This document shows positions 1 through 9,902 of a stretch of 64,000 bases of DNA, one piece after another. Below the pieces are notes generated by a model, which was given only the letters and a program-made list of their open reading frames with translations, was not told the origin of the DNA and searched no databases. Origin of the DNA: Planctomycetaceae bacterium (GTDB lineage: Bacteria; Planctomycetota; Planctomycetia; Pirellulales; Lacipirellulaceae); contig PABB01000005.1 in the NCBI GenBank assembly GCA_002702655.1, positions 62,001-126,000 of the forward strand. The letters run 5' to 3'. The translations under genes and the position numbers were made by a program. Every line of letters starts with the position of its first letter. Within the stretch, counting starts at the first letter, position 1.

Positions 1-175
1 CCAATTGGCTGCCGGGCGTTGCGTTCAGGTCGCTGGGGGTGTAGTCGCCGCTGGCGGTGACCTCCGCGTGCACGCGGCTCGGCAAGGACGAAGCCAGTGC
101 GATCGTCAGTGCGAACGCGAGCGAAACACGCACCATACGATGCAGCGCGTGAACTTGCAGTGTGGGTCGAATCAT
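1..175 (-). CDS. Secreted protein, N-terminal fragment cut by the window edge
   Basis: An ATG at 173-175 on the minus strand opens a frame that stays open to the window edge (58 codons). Residues 14-37 read as a signal peptide: a basic start, a hydrophobic run (LAFALTIALASSL) and an Ala-containing cleavage region ending RVHA. The first mature residues, EVTASGDYTPSDLN, look like the start of a beta-rich extracellular protein. The rest lies outside the window, so the family cannot be named. The 178 bases between this start and the stop of the downstream-facing gene at 354 would hold its promoter; I see no clear -35/-10 pair there. Confidence 0.6.
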   Translation of the reverse strand, partial: MIRPTLQVHALHRMVRVSLAFALTIALASSLPSRVHAEVTASGDYTPSDLNATPGSQL

Positions 176-353
176 GGGGGGTACCGTAGGATGGATTAAC
201 GCGCCCGAAGCCGTGGCGACTCCGGGCCGGCGCGTCCTGCGTATCAGAGATGTTTGCGAAACTCACTTCCAGTGTGTTTCGCCGCTTCAAAGTCGTCAAA
301 CAGTCCGGTTGTGCCGATTGATCGGGTGTTGCGGCCGGCACGGGCCGCATGCG

Positions 354-3300
354 TCACTCGATGCGGCGGCGGATTCGCACCACGTTTTCCATGTTGTGGT
401 CCACCCCCCGCTCAAACGCCGCGGGCAACGACCGATCGATCATGTAGAAGCCGCGCAGTCGCCGGACCTCGCCCGTGTCGATGCCGATCTCCTTGCCGTA
501 TTTCAAGCTGTGGGGATAGACGCGTTGGAAGGCGGCCAGAGCGGCGGCATCGGACGTCAGGTCGCCGAACCACGTCGCGCTTGGCAAGAACCGCTTGTAG
601 ATAGCCAAGTCGATAGCGTTGGGCGTGGTCGATTGATCAAACTCTTCCACCTCGAAGAACCCAATCGTGATCCACACGGCGTACACGTTGCTGTGCGTTG
701 TCGTCAGGTTGTCGAGCCGCACCATCGGCTGAAATCGGAAGTACGCATTGCGCGCCGCGTCGCTGTAGGGCTGCGGCGTCTGCGCGGCGAACAGCGGGTA
801 GTCGCCGAGCGTGGTGTTGCTCGCATCGCTGCGCAGCATCGTGCATTCGACCCCCTCGCGGCGCATATTCGCCAGCGGACTCAGGTCGCCAGCCGTGGGA
901 GCGCGGAACGGATTGGCAAAGAAGGTGGGGAACGACGAGTTCAGTCGGAACGGCGTTTGACCGCTGCCGTAACCCCGTCGCGAGTCGACGAACGTGGCTG
1001 AGCCGCGGCCCGCCCCGGCGTTCCAGGGCGGCCCCGGATGTTCGCCGTTGGCCCCGGTGGGTCGGGGATCGTCGCTATGAAACAAGCCGCCGTACACGTC
1101 CTGGGCGTTGACCGTGTTGAGATTCACGCGGCCCGGCCGCCGTCCCGTCAAGACGGCCGACGAAGGCGGCTGCAACAGCGCTTTCACGTCGTTGGCCGGC
1201 ATCGGTTTGGAATTATCCGATTCGTCAACAGCCAGTCCGTTGCGGGGACTGAACACGGTTGGATTGACCCACGTCCCGCCGTTGACAAACAGGTCGGCCG
1301 TATCGACGTATTCCAACAGTCGGTACAGTCCGGTGGGCGTGCCCGGCGGAGCTGTGGTCGCTTGGGCGCCCGTTTGGGGCGGCGCGAAGAACAGATTCTC
1401 CAGGTGCGCAAACGGCGGCTCGTCGGGCTTGGGTTGGTTGGTCACGGGGGCCCCGGTGGTGACCTCGTACGGCGATTCCTCCGTTTGCACGGCGCTCTGT
1501 CCGGCCGTGGCGGCGTACTGCTTGAACATTTGCGACGTGGGGACGCGCGGCACCAGCAGCAACTCGTTTTCGCCAATGTACGGCCGATTGTTCCACGTGA
1601 GCCAGTCAAACGGGATCTTGGGCACAATCAACCGTTCGGCCGCAGCCTGGTTGTTGTTCTGGAACGGCCGATTGAGGAAGCCCAGCGAATTGTACGGCAT
1701 CCGCGTGACCGTCAGCGAGCCGGCACTGCCGGGGAGAATGTTCGGGTTGTCGTAGATGTTCTGCGGCGTGAAAAACATGAACTCCCGCTCGTGATTCTTC
1801 CGCTTCACGCTGGGCGGTTCGGAGGTCAGCAGGCTCGCCATGGTGTCGGCCTGCAACTGGCCATCCAGAGCGAGCTGGTTCCCCACGCCAAAGCCGCGTT
1901 CCTTGCTGGCAAAGCGACGCATGGGCGCGTTGGGCGGCGTGCCGTCCTCCTCTTCGTTCTCGCTGCCGCTGCTCTGCGAGCCCAAGCTATTGAACACCGT
2001 CAGGTTGACCGTCGATGCATCGATCGTGAGATACGGATTGACCGGCGCCGCGGGGTTGTGACCGTTGGCGGTCGGATCTACGCCGTCGGCTGGCATGGGG
2101 TTCCACGGCAACAGCGGGTTGGCCAGCCGTTGCAGGAAGATGCCGGCGTATCCGGCCCCCGGATCAAACTCCTGATTGGGATCGATGATGTCGATGCCGT
2201 TGTCGTCCTTGCGGACTTGCGGCTTGGTGCGCAGTTGGCACAGCGCTTCGTCGATGTCAAACGCCGGACGAATCCGCGTGGGATCGAGCAGATAATCCGG
2301 CGCTTGGTTCGGTTGCAACCAGGTCGACAACTGGGCGGCGCCGCCAATGGGACCGTCCAACGGAATATCGATCGGCATCGAGTTGTCCGGCGCGGCCGCC
2401 TCGACGTAGCGCTGCTTCTGTTCATCCCAAATCGAGCCGCCGAAGAACACGGGGTAGCCGTGCGCCGGCTCGGAGAAGGTGAAACGGCGAGTTCGCGTCC
2501 GAACCGTGCCCGGGGCTCCGCCCGTCCGCCCGCGACGGTATTGAATCTCGTCGGCCACGTCACGCACCTGGTCGATGATCGCCACGTCGGCCAGACTGGC
2601 GGGATTGGCATCGGCATCCAGGCTCAACTGCTCGCGCGTCTGGTTCGACACTCCCGGTCCCTGGAGCGAAGGCGTCTGCACGTCGAACCCGTATTGCAGG
2701 TCGCGCACCGGCCGTCCGTTTTGATCGAGCATCCGCACCTTGATCGGGGCGTTCATGTTGGCGTTCAATTCGATCCGCGGCGCCGCCTGAGCGACTGCCC
2801 CAGTGGGAATGCCGACCGAGGAGGTGAACACGCGATCGCCGTCCTGATCGAGCCCCGAGCCGACGATCAAGTAGCGGCCGGGGCGGACCGTGTTGTCCTG
2901 ATTGATCTGCAGCGAGCGACGGCGGAAGAACGCCACGCCGTCGTCGTCATAGCCCGGGTCGTATTCGGTGAAGTAGATCGTGCGATCCACGGGCGTCGCA
3001 GGGCGCAGCTTGGGATCGATGCTGTCGACGTCCCATTGCCGCATCAGCGCCGCGTATTGCTGATCCTGGTCGTCGATATTGGGGTCGGCGGCGTCCTCGC
3101 GCTTGTGGACCGTGATACGCCACACCGGCGACTGGTTGGTGGTTCGATCGCGGGCGTCGATCCGGATGCCCATGTCGACCCGCGCGCCGGTCCGGGTGCT
3201 GAAGGTGTGCGTGTCGGCGCTGGCCGCCGGGTTTTGCGGCGCCGGATTGTACAATTCGATGAACGCGGCCCCCTGGGGACGCACGCTTTGGTCGTAGTCA

Positions 3301-6300
3301 TGGTCCGCCTCGTTGGGGTCGCGGGCGCCCTTCATCAACTCTGCCCGATCGCCTTGCGGATACGCGTACTCGGTGGCCCGATCGTCGGTCCGGCGATCGT
3401 GCCACGCCAGCGTTTCGGTGATTAGCAACTCGGGCTGCTCGGCGCCCCAGACATAGAACCCGGTGTCGTCGGGCGAGTTCGACGCCACGTCGAACCGGTT
3501 GTTGCCGCCGCGCAGACTGTTGAGATCATTTGGATTATCCGGCGCGCTCCAGCCGTCGAACGGGTTATAGTCGACGACGAACAGCGTCATGATGTTGTCG
3601 GAGTCGCGGAAATCGACGACGTTCACCGCCCATTGGGCGATCCGCCGAGCCAGAGCTTGTTGCTCGGCCGTCTTGCCCGTGTACTCGTCGTAGCCGCTGG
3701 CGTCGTCGATCTTCGAGGAAATGGCCGTGTTCAACGCCAGCACGTAAAGCTGTCGCGCCAGCATCTGGCGGGCGTCGGCGACTTCCACGGCCAGGTAGTC
3801 GTCGGCCGTCGACAAGCTGATATCGCCATGCCAGACGTAGTCGACGCCGCCAGGGAACTGGGCGTTGCTGTACGCCGCGGTCGCATTGACGCTGGCGGCA
3901 GCGGCTGCCGCCAAGCCGCCGCCGGCGTTCAAGTCAACCAGGTTCGGCCACAGCGGCTGAGGGGCGTTGCCTTCCAAGTAGGGCGGTTGCCCCGGGTCGG
4001 CCGGTTCATCGACCACCCCGTTGCCGTTGTCGTCGATGCCGTTGCCCAGCGGTCGATTGAGATTGAGCCGTTGCCCCGCGAACAACTCGGGCGCCGTGAT
4101 TCGCGCCAGCACTTCCTGCAACTGGTTGCGTTGCCGCAGCGTCGAATTCGCGTCGGTCAGCGGCTCCGGCCACAGCGGCAGTCGGCCGTCGGGATGGGTT
4201 TGGAAACGCTCCGAAGCGCGCACCCGGATCTCTATCAGCTCGGCAATATTCTCCGGCGCCCGGCGATACTGGGGATTCTGCGACACCAGCGGTTGCAAGT
4301 TTTCGGGAATCGTCAGGTTCGGAACGGCCACCTCGGCGCTGTCAGTCGTAATCCGCAGCCGATCGCTCAGATCGGTGCCAGTCGGCGATTGCACCCCCGA
4401 GAGGATCGCCAAACGATCCGGCAACGTGGGGGCGTCCGCGTCGTAGATCCGCAGGACGCGTTCCAACTCGGCCCACGAAAAAGCCGCGTCGGCCGTGCTG
4501 GGCAGGTCATCGGCCGTGCCGGGTTGGCCGTCCGGACCCACGGCGCCGGTGACGCCCGGAGCGGACGCGGGCGACAGATTGATCTCGTACGGCGAGTCGG
4601 CGACCAGCGTCCACACGCGGTTCGCGTTGTTTCGCACCGCTGCAACCGCGTCCCAGACCGGTTGGCCGAAATCATTCAAACCCATCCGATACCGGGCAGC
4701 CAAGTCGGGCAGGGCGCCGAACACGCCGAACATGCTGCGATTGGCGGGATTCTGGCTGGGCCAGTCGCTCATAGTGACCATGGCCAGCGGGTCGACTGCG
4801 TCGCGCGTGATCCGGTGGCCGGGTCGGCCGTCGGTGTTGTAGCGACCGGGGAGGTACTCGCCGTCCACCCAATCCCCGCGCAACAGCCGGGCGAAGTCGC
4901 CCGAGAGCGCTTCCTGCATGCTGATGTCGGCGGGACCGTAGCCCATGCCGGCCGGGCGGACGTCGGACTGGGCGCCGGAGGCAACCCGCAGCCAGGCCGC
5001 TTGACTGCCGGCCACCGTGCGGCTGTAGTTGTTGTCGCCCTCCGCCGCGGCCAGGTCGAGGGACCCGGCGGCATTCACGTTCAGGCGGCCGTCCATGTCG
5101 AGGCACAAGATGGCCGCCAACGGTTTGTAGCGTCGCCCATTGGGACCGTTAACCACCGGCGCCCCGAAGTCGACCCACACGCTGTCCCGCACGCCATCGT
5201 TGTCGTTGTCCACGTCCCAGGGGCCGTAGATCATGCGATTGAGCACCAAGTCGGCTGCATCAGTCACGTTCATGGCGGTAATGTCGCCGTCCGCATTTCG
5301 CAACGCATTCTGATAGCCGCTCAGCACGGCGTCGAATTCCGGATTGCTGCCGGTAAATCCAGGGTGATCGAGCCAGTTGGGCCGCAGCAGAACTCGCCGC
5401 AGCAAATCCGGATTGATCGCCACGGGGGTGCCTGTCGTCCCGGTCGCATTCTTCCAGTAATTCAGCAGCGCCGGCCGGTGCAGCGACGGCAGGACCATGC
5501 GGTCGAGGTGACCGGGGACCAACGCCGAGGGGTCGGGCCAGGTCGTTTCGATCAGCGGGTCATTTTTTCGCACGTCCATGCCCGCCAGCAGCATGTTCTG
5601 GAAGTCGGGGGCGTCGTACGATTCGTCCTCGCCCCCCAGTCCGCCCAACGAGGCGGTGGCGAGCGACGCCGGCGTCACGCCCACCAGCGGGAAGTACGAA
5701 GCCGCAGTGGGATAGCCCGGAGGGTTGGGGTACGCGACGGAGACCTGCGAAGGATCGAAGAACGCCGTGTTCGGCAGCAAGGCCAGCGGCGCCGTGAGTC
5801 CCCCAATCGCCGTCGAAGCCACCAACCGCGGCCCGTCGTACGGCATCGTTCCAGCCGGGTAGCCCAAGTTAGTCGGCAGCGATTGCGTCGCAGGCAGCGC
5901 GGCCGACGGGCTGGGGGGCAGGGTCGGATCGTAGCCCACCCCCGTGCCGTTGAACGCACGGCCGTTGATGGCGATCCGTGCGCCGCTGAGCGCTTCCAAC
6001 AGCGGATTGTCGTTCTGATTGATCGACGTCCGGTAATTCGCCGCGACGGCGGGCAGGTTCGTGCCCCGCTCCGTCTTCGGCGCCACGACGGTCAACCGCA
6101 CCCACTGCCCGGTGCTATCGAGTCGCGACGCCAGAATCGAAACCGTCTGCCCGCGCACAACGCCGCTGGTGAACGTCAGCCAGCGTCCCGCCAGATCCTC
6201 GGGCAACGGGTATTGGGTCGGCCCCGGCGACGGCCTGTAAGTCCGGCCGAACGAGTCTTGGAACCTCTGCAGGTCGATTTCCAGGATCTGGCCGGCCGTC

Positions 6301-6818
6301 GAGCCATAGCCGACGGGGCCCCCCGTTGGATCGATGCCAGGCCACCGCACGGTTGTTTGATCGCCGTTGTTGTCGGCCGGTCGCTGCGCGTCGATCACGC
6401 TCGTGTAGCCGTCGTTGCCGTACATGTCCAGCAGCAGCGAGTGGCTCCGCAGGCTGCTGGACGTGTTTTTCGTGTCGCGGACGATTTGGCCCAGCACTTC
6501 GTCCAGCAGGCTGCTCTCGGCGGTGCGGGCGGCGGCCACCTGCGACGCCTTGGCAATCGATTTGGAGGCGGCTTGCTCCTGCCGGGCCGAGATGACAAAC
6601 GCGGTGCCCATCAGCAGAAACAGCACCAGCATGCTCAGCACGACCAACAGCAACACGCCGCGGCGCGAGCGCTGCCGCACGCGGCGGGCTGCGCGCAGCC
6701 GGCTGCGGCGGGTGCGCACCGCGGGCGCACTGCGGGCGGCCCGGCGTCGGCGGCGCGTGGCGGACCGGTCGCGGGCGGTGTCGTCGGGCGTGCGGAGCGT
6801 GATGAGTTTATTGAACAT
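354..6818 (-). CDS. Giant PilX/GspK-like pseudopilus-associated protein (2154 aa)
   Basis: This is the last gene of the prepilin-like series. Residues 1-53 are very basic, with about twenty arginines. They are followed by G54 and a hydrophobic stretch (VLLLVVLSMLVLFLLMG, residues 55-71), which is the prepilin-type N-terminus without the usual Glu at +5, as is common in GspK/PilX. The remaining roughly 2080 residues are predicted exported, rich in Asn, Asp and Pro, and contain EF-hand-like acidic loops (DVDNDNDGVRD near 530-545, DDNGNGVVDE near 928-940). GspK proteins are usually about 300-350 residues, so this one is some six times longer. By family it would cap or initiate a pseudopilus; that role is inference. 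It lies 154 bp downstream of the preceding prepilin-like gene, on the same strand. Confidence 0.75.
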   Translation of the reverse strand: MFNKLITLRTPDDTARDRSATRRRRRAARSAPAVRTRRSRLRAARRVRQRSRRGVLLLVVLSMLVLFLLMGTAFVISARQEQAASKSIAKASQVAAARTAESSLLDEVLGQIVRDTKNTSSSLRSHSLLLDMYGNDGYTSVIDAQRPADNNGDQTTVRWPGIDPTGGPVGYGSTAGQILEIDLQRFQDSFGRTYRPSPGPTQYPLPEDLAGRWLTFTSGVVRGQTVSILASRLDSTGQWVRLTVVAPKTERGTNLPAVAANYRTSINQNDNPLLEALSGARIAINGRAFNGTGVGYDPTLPPSPSAALPATQSLPTNLGYPAGTMPYDGPRLVASTAIGGLTAPLALLPNTAFFDPSQVSVAYPNPPGYPTAASYFPLVGVTPASLATASLGGLGGEDESYDAPDFQNMLLAGMDVRKNDPLIETTWPDPSALVPGHLDRMVLPSLHRPALLNYWKNATGTTGTPVAINPDLLRRVLLRPNWLDHPGFTGSNPEFDAVLSGYQNALRNADGDITAMNVTDAADLVLNRMIYGPWDVDNDNDGVRDSVWVDFGAPVVNGPNGRRYKPLAAILCLDMDGRLNVNAAGSLDLAAAEGDNNYSRTVAGSQAAWLRVASGAQSDVRPAGMGYGPADISMQEALSGDFARLLRGDWVDGEYLPGRYNTDGRPGHRITRDAVDPLAMVTMSDWPSQNPANRSMFGVFGALPDLAARYRMGLNDFGQPVWDAVAAVRNNANRVWTLVADSPYEINLSPASAPGVTGAVGPDGQPGTADDLPSTADAAFSWAELERVLRIYDADAPTLPDRLAILSGVQSPTGTDLSDRLRITTDSAEVAVPNLTIPENLQPLVSQNPQYRRAPENIAELIEIRVRASERFQTHPDGRLPLWPEPLTDANSTLRQRNQLQEVLARITAPELFAGQRLNLNRPLGNGIDDNGNGVVDEPADPGQPPYLEGNAPQPLWPNLVDLNAGGGLAAAAAASVNATAAYSNAQFPGGVDYVWHGDISLSTADDYLAVEVADARQMLARQLYVLALNTAISSKIDDASGYDEYTGKTAEQQALARRIAQWAVNVVDFRDSDNIMTLFVVDYNPFDGWSAPDNPNDLNSLRGGNNRFDVASNSPDDTGFYVWGAEQPELLITETLAWHDRRTDDRATEYAYPQGDRAELMKGARDPNEADHDYDQSVRPQGAAFIELYNPAPQNPAASADTHTFSTRTGARVDMGIRIDARDRTTNQSPVWRITVHKREDAADPNIDDQDQQYAALMRQWDVDSIDPKLRPATPVDRTIYFTEYDPGYDDDGVAFFRRRSLQINQDNTVRPGRYLIVGSGLDQDGDRVFTSSVGIPTGAVAQAAPRIELNANMNAPIKVRMLDQNGRPVRDLQYGFDVQTPSLQGPGVSNQTREQLSLDADANPASLADVAIIDQVRDVADEIQYRRGRTGGAPGTVRTRTRRFTFSEPAHGYPVFFGGSIWDEQKQRYVEAAAPDNSMPIDIPLDGPIGGAAQLSTWLQPNQAPDYLLDPTRIRPAFDIDEALCQLRTKPQVRKDDNGIDIIDPNQEFDPGAGYAGIFLQRLANPLLPWNPMPADGVDPTANGHNPAAPVNPYLTIDASTVNLTVFNSLGSQSSGSENEEEDGTPPNAPMRRFASKERGFGVGNQLALDGQLQADTMASLLTSEPPSVKRKNHEREFMFFTPQNIYDNPNILPGSAGSLTVTRMPYNSLGFLNRPFQNNNQAAAERLIVPKIPFDWLTWNNRPYIGENELLLVPRVPTSQMFKQYAATAGQSAVQTEESPYEVTTGAPVTNQPKPDEPPFAHLENLFFAPPQTGAQATTAPPGTPTGLYRLLEYVDTADLFVNGGTWVNPTVFSPRNGLAVDESDNSKPMPANDVKALLQPPSSAVLTGRRPGRVNLNTVNAQDVYGGLFHSDDPRPTGANGEHPGPPWNAGAGRGSATFVDSRRGYGSGQTPFRLNSSFPTFFANPFRAPTAGDLSPLANMRREGVECTMLRSDASNTTLGDYPLFAAQTPQPYSDAARNAYFRFQPMVRLDNLTTTHSNVYAVWITIGFFEVEEFDQSTTPNAIDLAIYKRFLPSATWFGDLTSDAAALAAFQRVYPHSLKYGKEIGIDTGEVRRLRGFYMIDRSLPAAFERGVDHNMENVVRIRRRIE

Positions 6819-6972
6819 GATCGTCGTGCCTCGATTGGTGCGCGAGCCGTTGCCCCCAACGCTTGCGCGGCCGGCGACTCGGCAAAGTCGCGCGGCAGGT
6901 TATGCGAGGTCGTCCGCCGCCGTCGGCCGGCGCACTCGCGTCTCTGTTCGTTTCGTTTCCGCTGCCGGCGCG

Positions 6973-8370
6973 CTACTGCGCCGACCACAGCGAATCGGTT
7001 TCCATCTTCATGGGCCGGGTCGCCACCCCCACGCACCCCGGCATGAGAATCGCCCGCAGGTTCTGCATCGAGCCGAGCGGCCAGTCGGGGCCGTCCAGCA
7101 TGAGCATGCGGCCCGTCACCACGTTGTTGTTGGCCAGCGTGATCGTATCGATCGACGGGTTGCTGATTTCATCCTGAATCGACAACGTGCGGTACCACTT
7201 CAAAATGAACTGCCCTGTGGTCTGATCCACGCCGCACACGGCGATCCACTGGCCGGTGCGAATATCTTTCAGCGCGTTGTTGACCGCCTCGACGCCCGCC
7301 GCATTGGCATTGGCATAAATCGCCAACTCGCCGCCCAGGAACATTTCGGCGTTGATCGACCGCTCGCTCTCGGCCGAGGGGGCCTCGTCCCGGCGGTAGA
7401 ACATGGCGATCGACACGTCATAAAACACGCTGCCGTAGTCGATATGTCCCGGCTGCAGCGCGGCCAGCCCGTCGACCGCGGTCGGCACCACCGTGGCGAG
7501 CCAGGAGTACGCGCCGTCGTATTGGCGCGAGAGCGGATTGCCGTTGTTATCGACCTTCCACAAGGCCTGCCCCGGCTTGTCGCCGTCCTCGGGGAGCGTG
7601 TCGGCCAGGTCGTCCCGCAGGCGGACGATCGTCTCGGCGACGTCTTTGGACATGATCTGCCACTGGTTGCCGCCCGGGTTGAGCTGCGCGAGCGACAGCC
7701 GACGGATTGGCCACTGCTCGCCGGGCAACACGTTGCGCGACCAGGGATTTTGCGTGTTGGGTTGCGCGGCTTGGGCCGAACTGTATTGGTCGGAATACAC
7801 CGCGTACGGGAAGAAGTGGGCAACCTGGTCGGTCGCGGCGGCCGCTTCGGCCGCGCCCAGCGGGTCGATCATGAACGCGTGCCCCGGATGGAAATCGGCC
7901 GGGGCGGCAAACGGGAACGTAAACGCCTGAGTTCCGGGGTTCATAACCGGGTAAAATCTGTTGCTGTTGGTCGTGAGCCCAGCTTCAGACAGCGCGTAGT
8001 TCGGCGGGGGCGAATACAGCCAGTTCGCCGGTCGCAGGATGCCGCGGGTTTTCAGTTCGGCGAACGCGGCCGGGGCGGCGCTGGCGATGCGGTCGTACGT
8101 TTCGCCCCGGGCGGCGTAGTGATTGCCCACGGGAAACATCGACGCCACGCCCAGCAGCCCGAACAGCAGCACGAACATCGAGATCAGCACCTCGAGCAGG
8201 CTGATCCCAAGGCGACGCGAGGCGGGGTTGCCGACGCGAGCGGTACGCGAATGGGGAAAGCGGAATGGGGAATGGGGATTGGCCGACGCCGGCGCGCAAT
8301 GCGCACGCACGCTGCCGACGGCTTTCCCCGTTCCCCATTCCCCATTCCGCATTCGACACTCAGCATTCAT
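6973..8370 (-). CDS. Prepilin-like protein (PilV/GspI type)
   Basis: The protein is about 465 residues. The start chosen is the ATG at 8370, two bases after the stop of the upstream gene (TAA CG ATG). No other in-frame ATG, GTG or TTG start was seen close to the cleavage motif. The prepilin peptidase motif is RRLG|ISLLEV, with G55 at -1 and Glu at +5, followed by the hydrophobic helix LISMFVLLFGLLGVASMFP. The 55-residue leader is far longer than the usual 5-25 residues and is translated from an inverted repeat at 8249-8370. The body holds no domain I can name. It is probably a minor pseudopilin acting with the neighbouring ATPases and GspF/PilC; the exact subunit role is inference. Confidence 0.78.
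   Translation of the reverse strand: MNAECRMRNGEWGTGKAVGSVRAHCAPASANPHSPFRFPHSRTARVGNPASRRLGISLLEVLISMFVLLFGLLGVASMFPVGNHYAARGETYDRIASAAPAAFAELKTRGILRPANWLYSPPPNYALSEAGLTTNSNRFYPVMNPGTQAFTFPFAAPADFHPGHAFMIDPLGAAEAAAATDQVAHFFPYAVYSDQYSSAQAAQPNTQNPWSRNVLPGEQWPIRRLSLAQLNPGGNQWQIMSKDVAETIVRLRDDLADTLPEDGDKPGQALWKVDNNGNPLSRQYDGAYSWLATVVPTAVDGLAALQPGHIDYGSVFYDVSIAMFYRRDEAPSAESERSINAEMFLGGELAIYANANAAGVEAVNNALKDIRTGQWIAVCGVDQTTGQFILKWYRTLSIQDEISNPSIDTITLANNNVVTGRMLMLDGPDWPLGSMQNLRAILMPGCVGVATRPMKMETDSLWSAQ
8249..8370. repeat. Inverted repeat of the gaatgggga family in a prepilin leader
   Basis: The left arm (8249-8279) consists of gaatgggga and gcggaatgggg units. The right arm (about 8323-8354) holds their complements. 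The outer end ttcatcgtta (8366-8375) again includes the ATG of one gene and the TAA of the preceding one. Confidence 0.8.
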
Positions 8371-8372
8371 CG

Positions 8373-9902
8373 TTACTGTCCCCCCAGCCGTCGCATCTCG
8401 GCGGCGAAGCCCTGCGCCGCGGTGATTTGATCGTCGAAGTCGGTTGCCAGCACCGAGCCATTCGAACCGCTGTCGTAATCGAAATCGACCGTCGAGCCGC
8501 GCGGGTCGACGAACCGATTCTCCGCCACGACCGCCCGGCCGCTGCTGGCGCTGATCGCCACCCACCGGCTGTCTTCGTTCAGCCAGTTACGCTCCTCCCG
8601 ACGCGTGTTGAATTCCTCTTTGTCGGCGCCGGAGTTCCCAAGACTGCTGAAGTCCACGGCATTGGCCATGTCCGTCGGCAGGGTGAGATAATTGTTGGCC
8701 GTCCACGCCGCTTCGCGAACGCCGGACTGCGCGTTTTCCACCCGTCCCAGCAACAGGAACACCTGCTCGTAACCGATTTGCCGCTCGCCGTTGACGACGA
8801 CCGATTCGATGGCGCCGCTCGGTTGGAACATGATTCCCACCACCATCGGCGTGACCGGGTCGAACAGCCGCAGCGGCGGCGGACTCGACGTTTCCAGGCC
8901 GGTCCAATGCGACGACAACAACCGGCCGAACTGCGGGTGCGCCGGCAGCAGGTCGAAGACCTGGGGCGGCACGCTGACCGGCGGCGTGGTCAGATTGTTC
9001 GCCTCGCCGATGGGGAACCGCACCGCGTCGAATCCCGAGGCGACCAAATCGATCCCAATCCCCCGCGGCAGCGACAGCGGGGCGCCGGACGTGGGCGCCG
9101 CCTGGCGATGGATCACGTACGGCGTCGGGGCCGAAGCGTTGCCGATTCGCTCGGATTGGTTATTCAGGTTCCTGTAAACGAAATCCGACGTGGCAAACGG
9201 CGGCGGCGACGTGACCGGGCGGGCCAGGAACCGGCTCTTGCGGAAGCCGCCCCAGTCGTTGGGATTGGGCGGGGCGTAAAAGTCGCCCGGCGCAAATGGC
9301 GTGTTGAAGTTGTCCTCGATGTCGTCGCCGCTGCGGGCGCCGTCGATCAGTTCGTAGTGCACGCCGCCGATTTCCACGCGGTCGCCCCGGCGGATCATGC
9401 CGGGAGGCATCGACTCCTCAACGTAGACGTTGTCAGCGGTGCTGAAACTGACGAACTGGAGCCACACGTTCGGCCCGCTGGCGTTGGTGCGTACGACCTT
9501 CGAGTACTCGTAAAACCCCGCAAAGGGCGCCGGTTCGGCGATCATGAACGCTTCGAGCGCAAATCCGCTGTCGGCGGCCGACTCCCGCAGCGCGATGCCG
9601 TAGGGCCGACCCAGCCGAGCGGCTTCGGCCTGGGCGCGGGTGACGAACGTGTGCAGCTCGCGGGCCGCCTCGCGGATCTTGCGAGCGTCGTTGTTGGGCG
9701 ACAACAGCGGCACCACCCCCACCACCAGCGTCGTGGCGATGATCACCACCACCAGCAGCTCGATGAGAGTCATTGCGGGGCGGAAGGGGGAAGGGGGAAG
9801 GGGGAAGGCGATGCGCGCGGAGCGGGGGCGCAACGCCAGCGCCGGCCGGCGACGACCGTCCCCATTCCGCACTGCACATTCCCCATTCATGCTCATTCTC
9901 AT
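8373..9902 (-). CDS. Prepilin-like protein (GspH/PilE type)
   Basis: The prepilin motif is FRPA|MTLIELLVV, with Glu at +5 and a hydrophobic helix reaching VVPLL. The residue at -1 is Ala (A43) instead of the common Gly. The start at 9902 overlaps the upstream stop by four bases (ATGA); in-frame ATGs at 9896 and 9890 are equally possible. The 43-residue leader is encoded by an imperfect inverted repeat (9774-9890). An ATG also lies exactly at the MTLIEL methionine, so initiation there cannot be formally excluded, though it would leave no leader. The roughly 465-residue mature part is long for a minor pseudopilin, and I recognise no further domain. Confidence 0.75.
   Translation of the reverse strand: MRMSMNGECAVRNGDGRRRPALALRPRSARIAFPLPPSPFRPAMTLIELLVVVIIATTLVVGVVPLLSPNNDARKIREAARELHTFVTRAQAEAARLGRPYGIALRESAADSGFALEAFMIAEPAPFAGFYEYSKVVRTNASGPNVWLQFVSFSTADNVYVEESMPPGMIRRGDRVEIGGVHYELIDGARSGDDIEDNFNTPFAPGDFYAPPNPNDWGGFRKSRFLARPVTSPPPFATSDFVYRNLNNQSERIGNASAPTPYVIHRQAAPTSGAPLSLPRGIGIDLVASGFDAVRFPIGEANNLTTPPVSVPPQVFDLLPAHPQFGRLLSSHWTGLETSSPPPLRLFDPVTPMVVGIMFQPSGAIESVVVNGERQIGYEQVFLLLGRVENAQSGVREAAWTANNYLTLPTDMANAVDFSSLGNSGADKEEFNTRREERNWLNEDSRWVAISASSGRAVVAENRFVDPRGSTVDFDYDSGSNGSVLATDFDDQITAAQGFAAEMRRLGGQ
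9774..9890. repeat. Imperfect inverted repeat of the gaatgggga family in a prepilin leader
   Basis: The left arm is a tandem of ggaagg/gggaag units (9778-9808). The right arm is ccccattccgc plus attccccattc (9860-9889). The pairing is imperfect. The element encodes most of the leader of the prepilin-like gene starting at 9902. Confidence 0.7.

Noticed and set aside
3633-7046. Long open frame on the plus strand opposite the GspK-like gene
   Set aside because: Its translation is Arg/Gly/Val/His-rich without domains, the usual mirror of a high-GC gene; the minus-strand reading has a prepilin helix and sensible composition.
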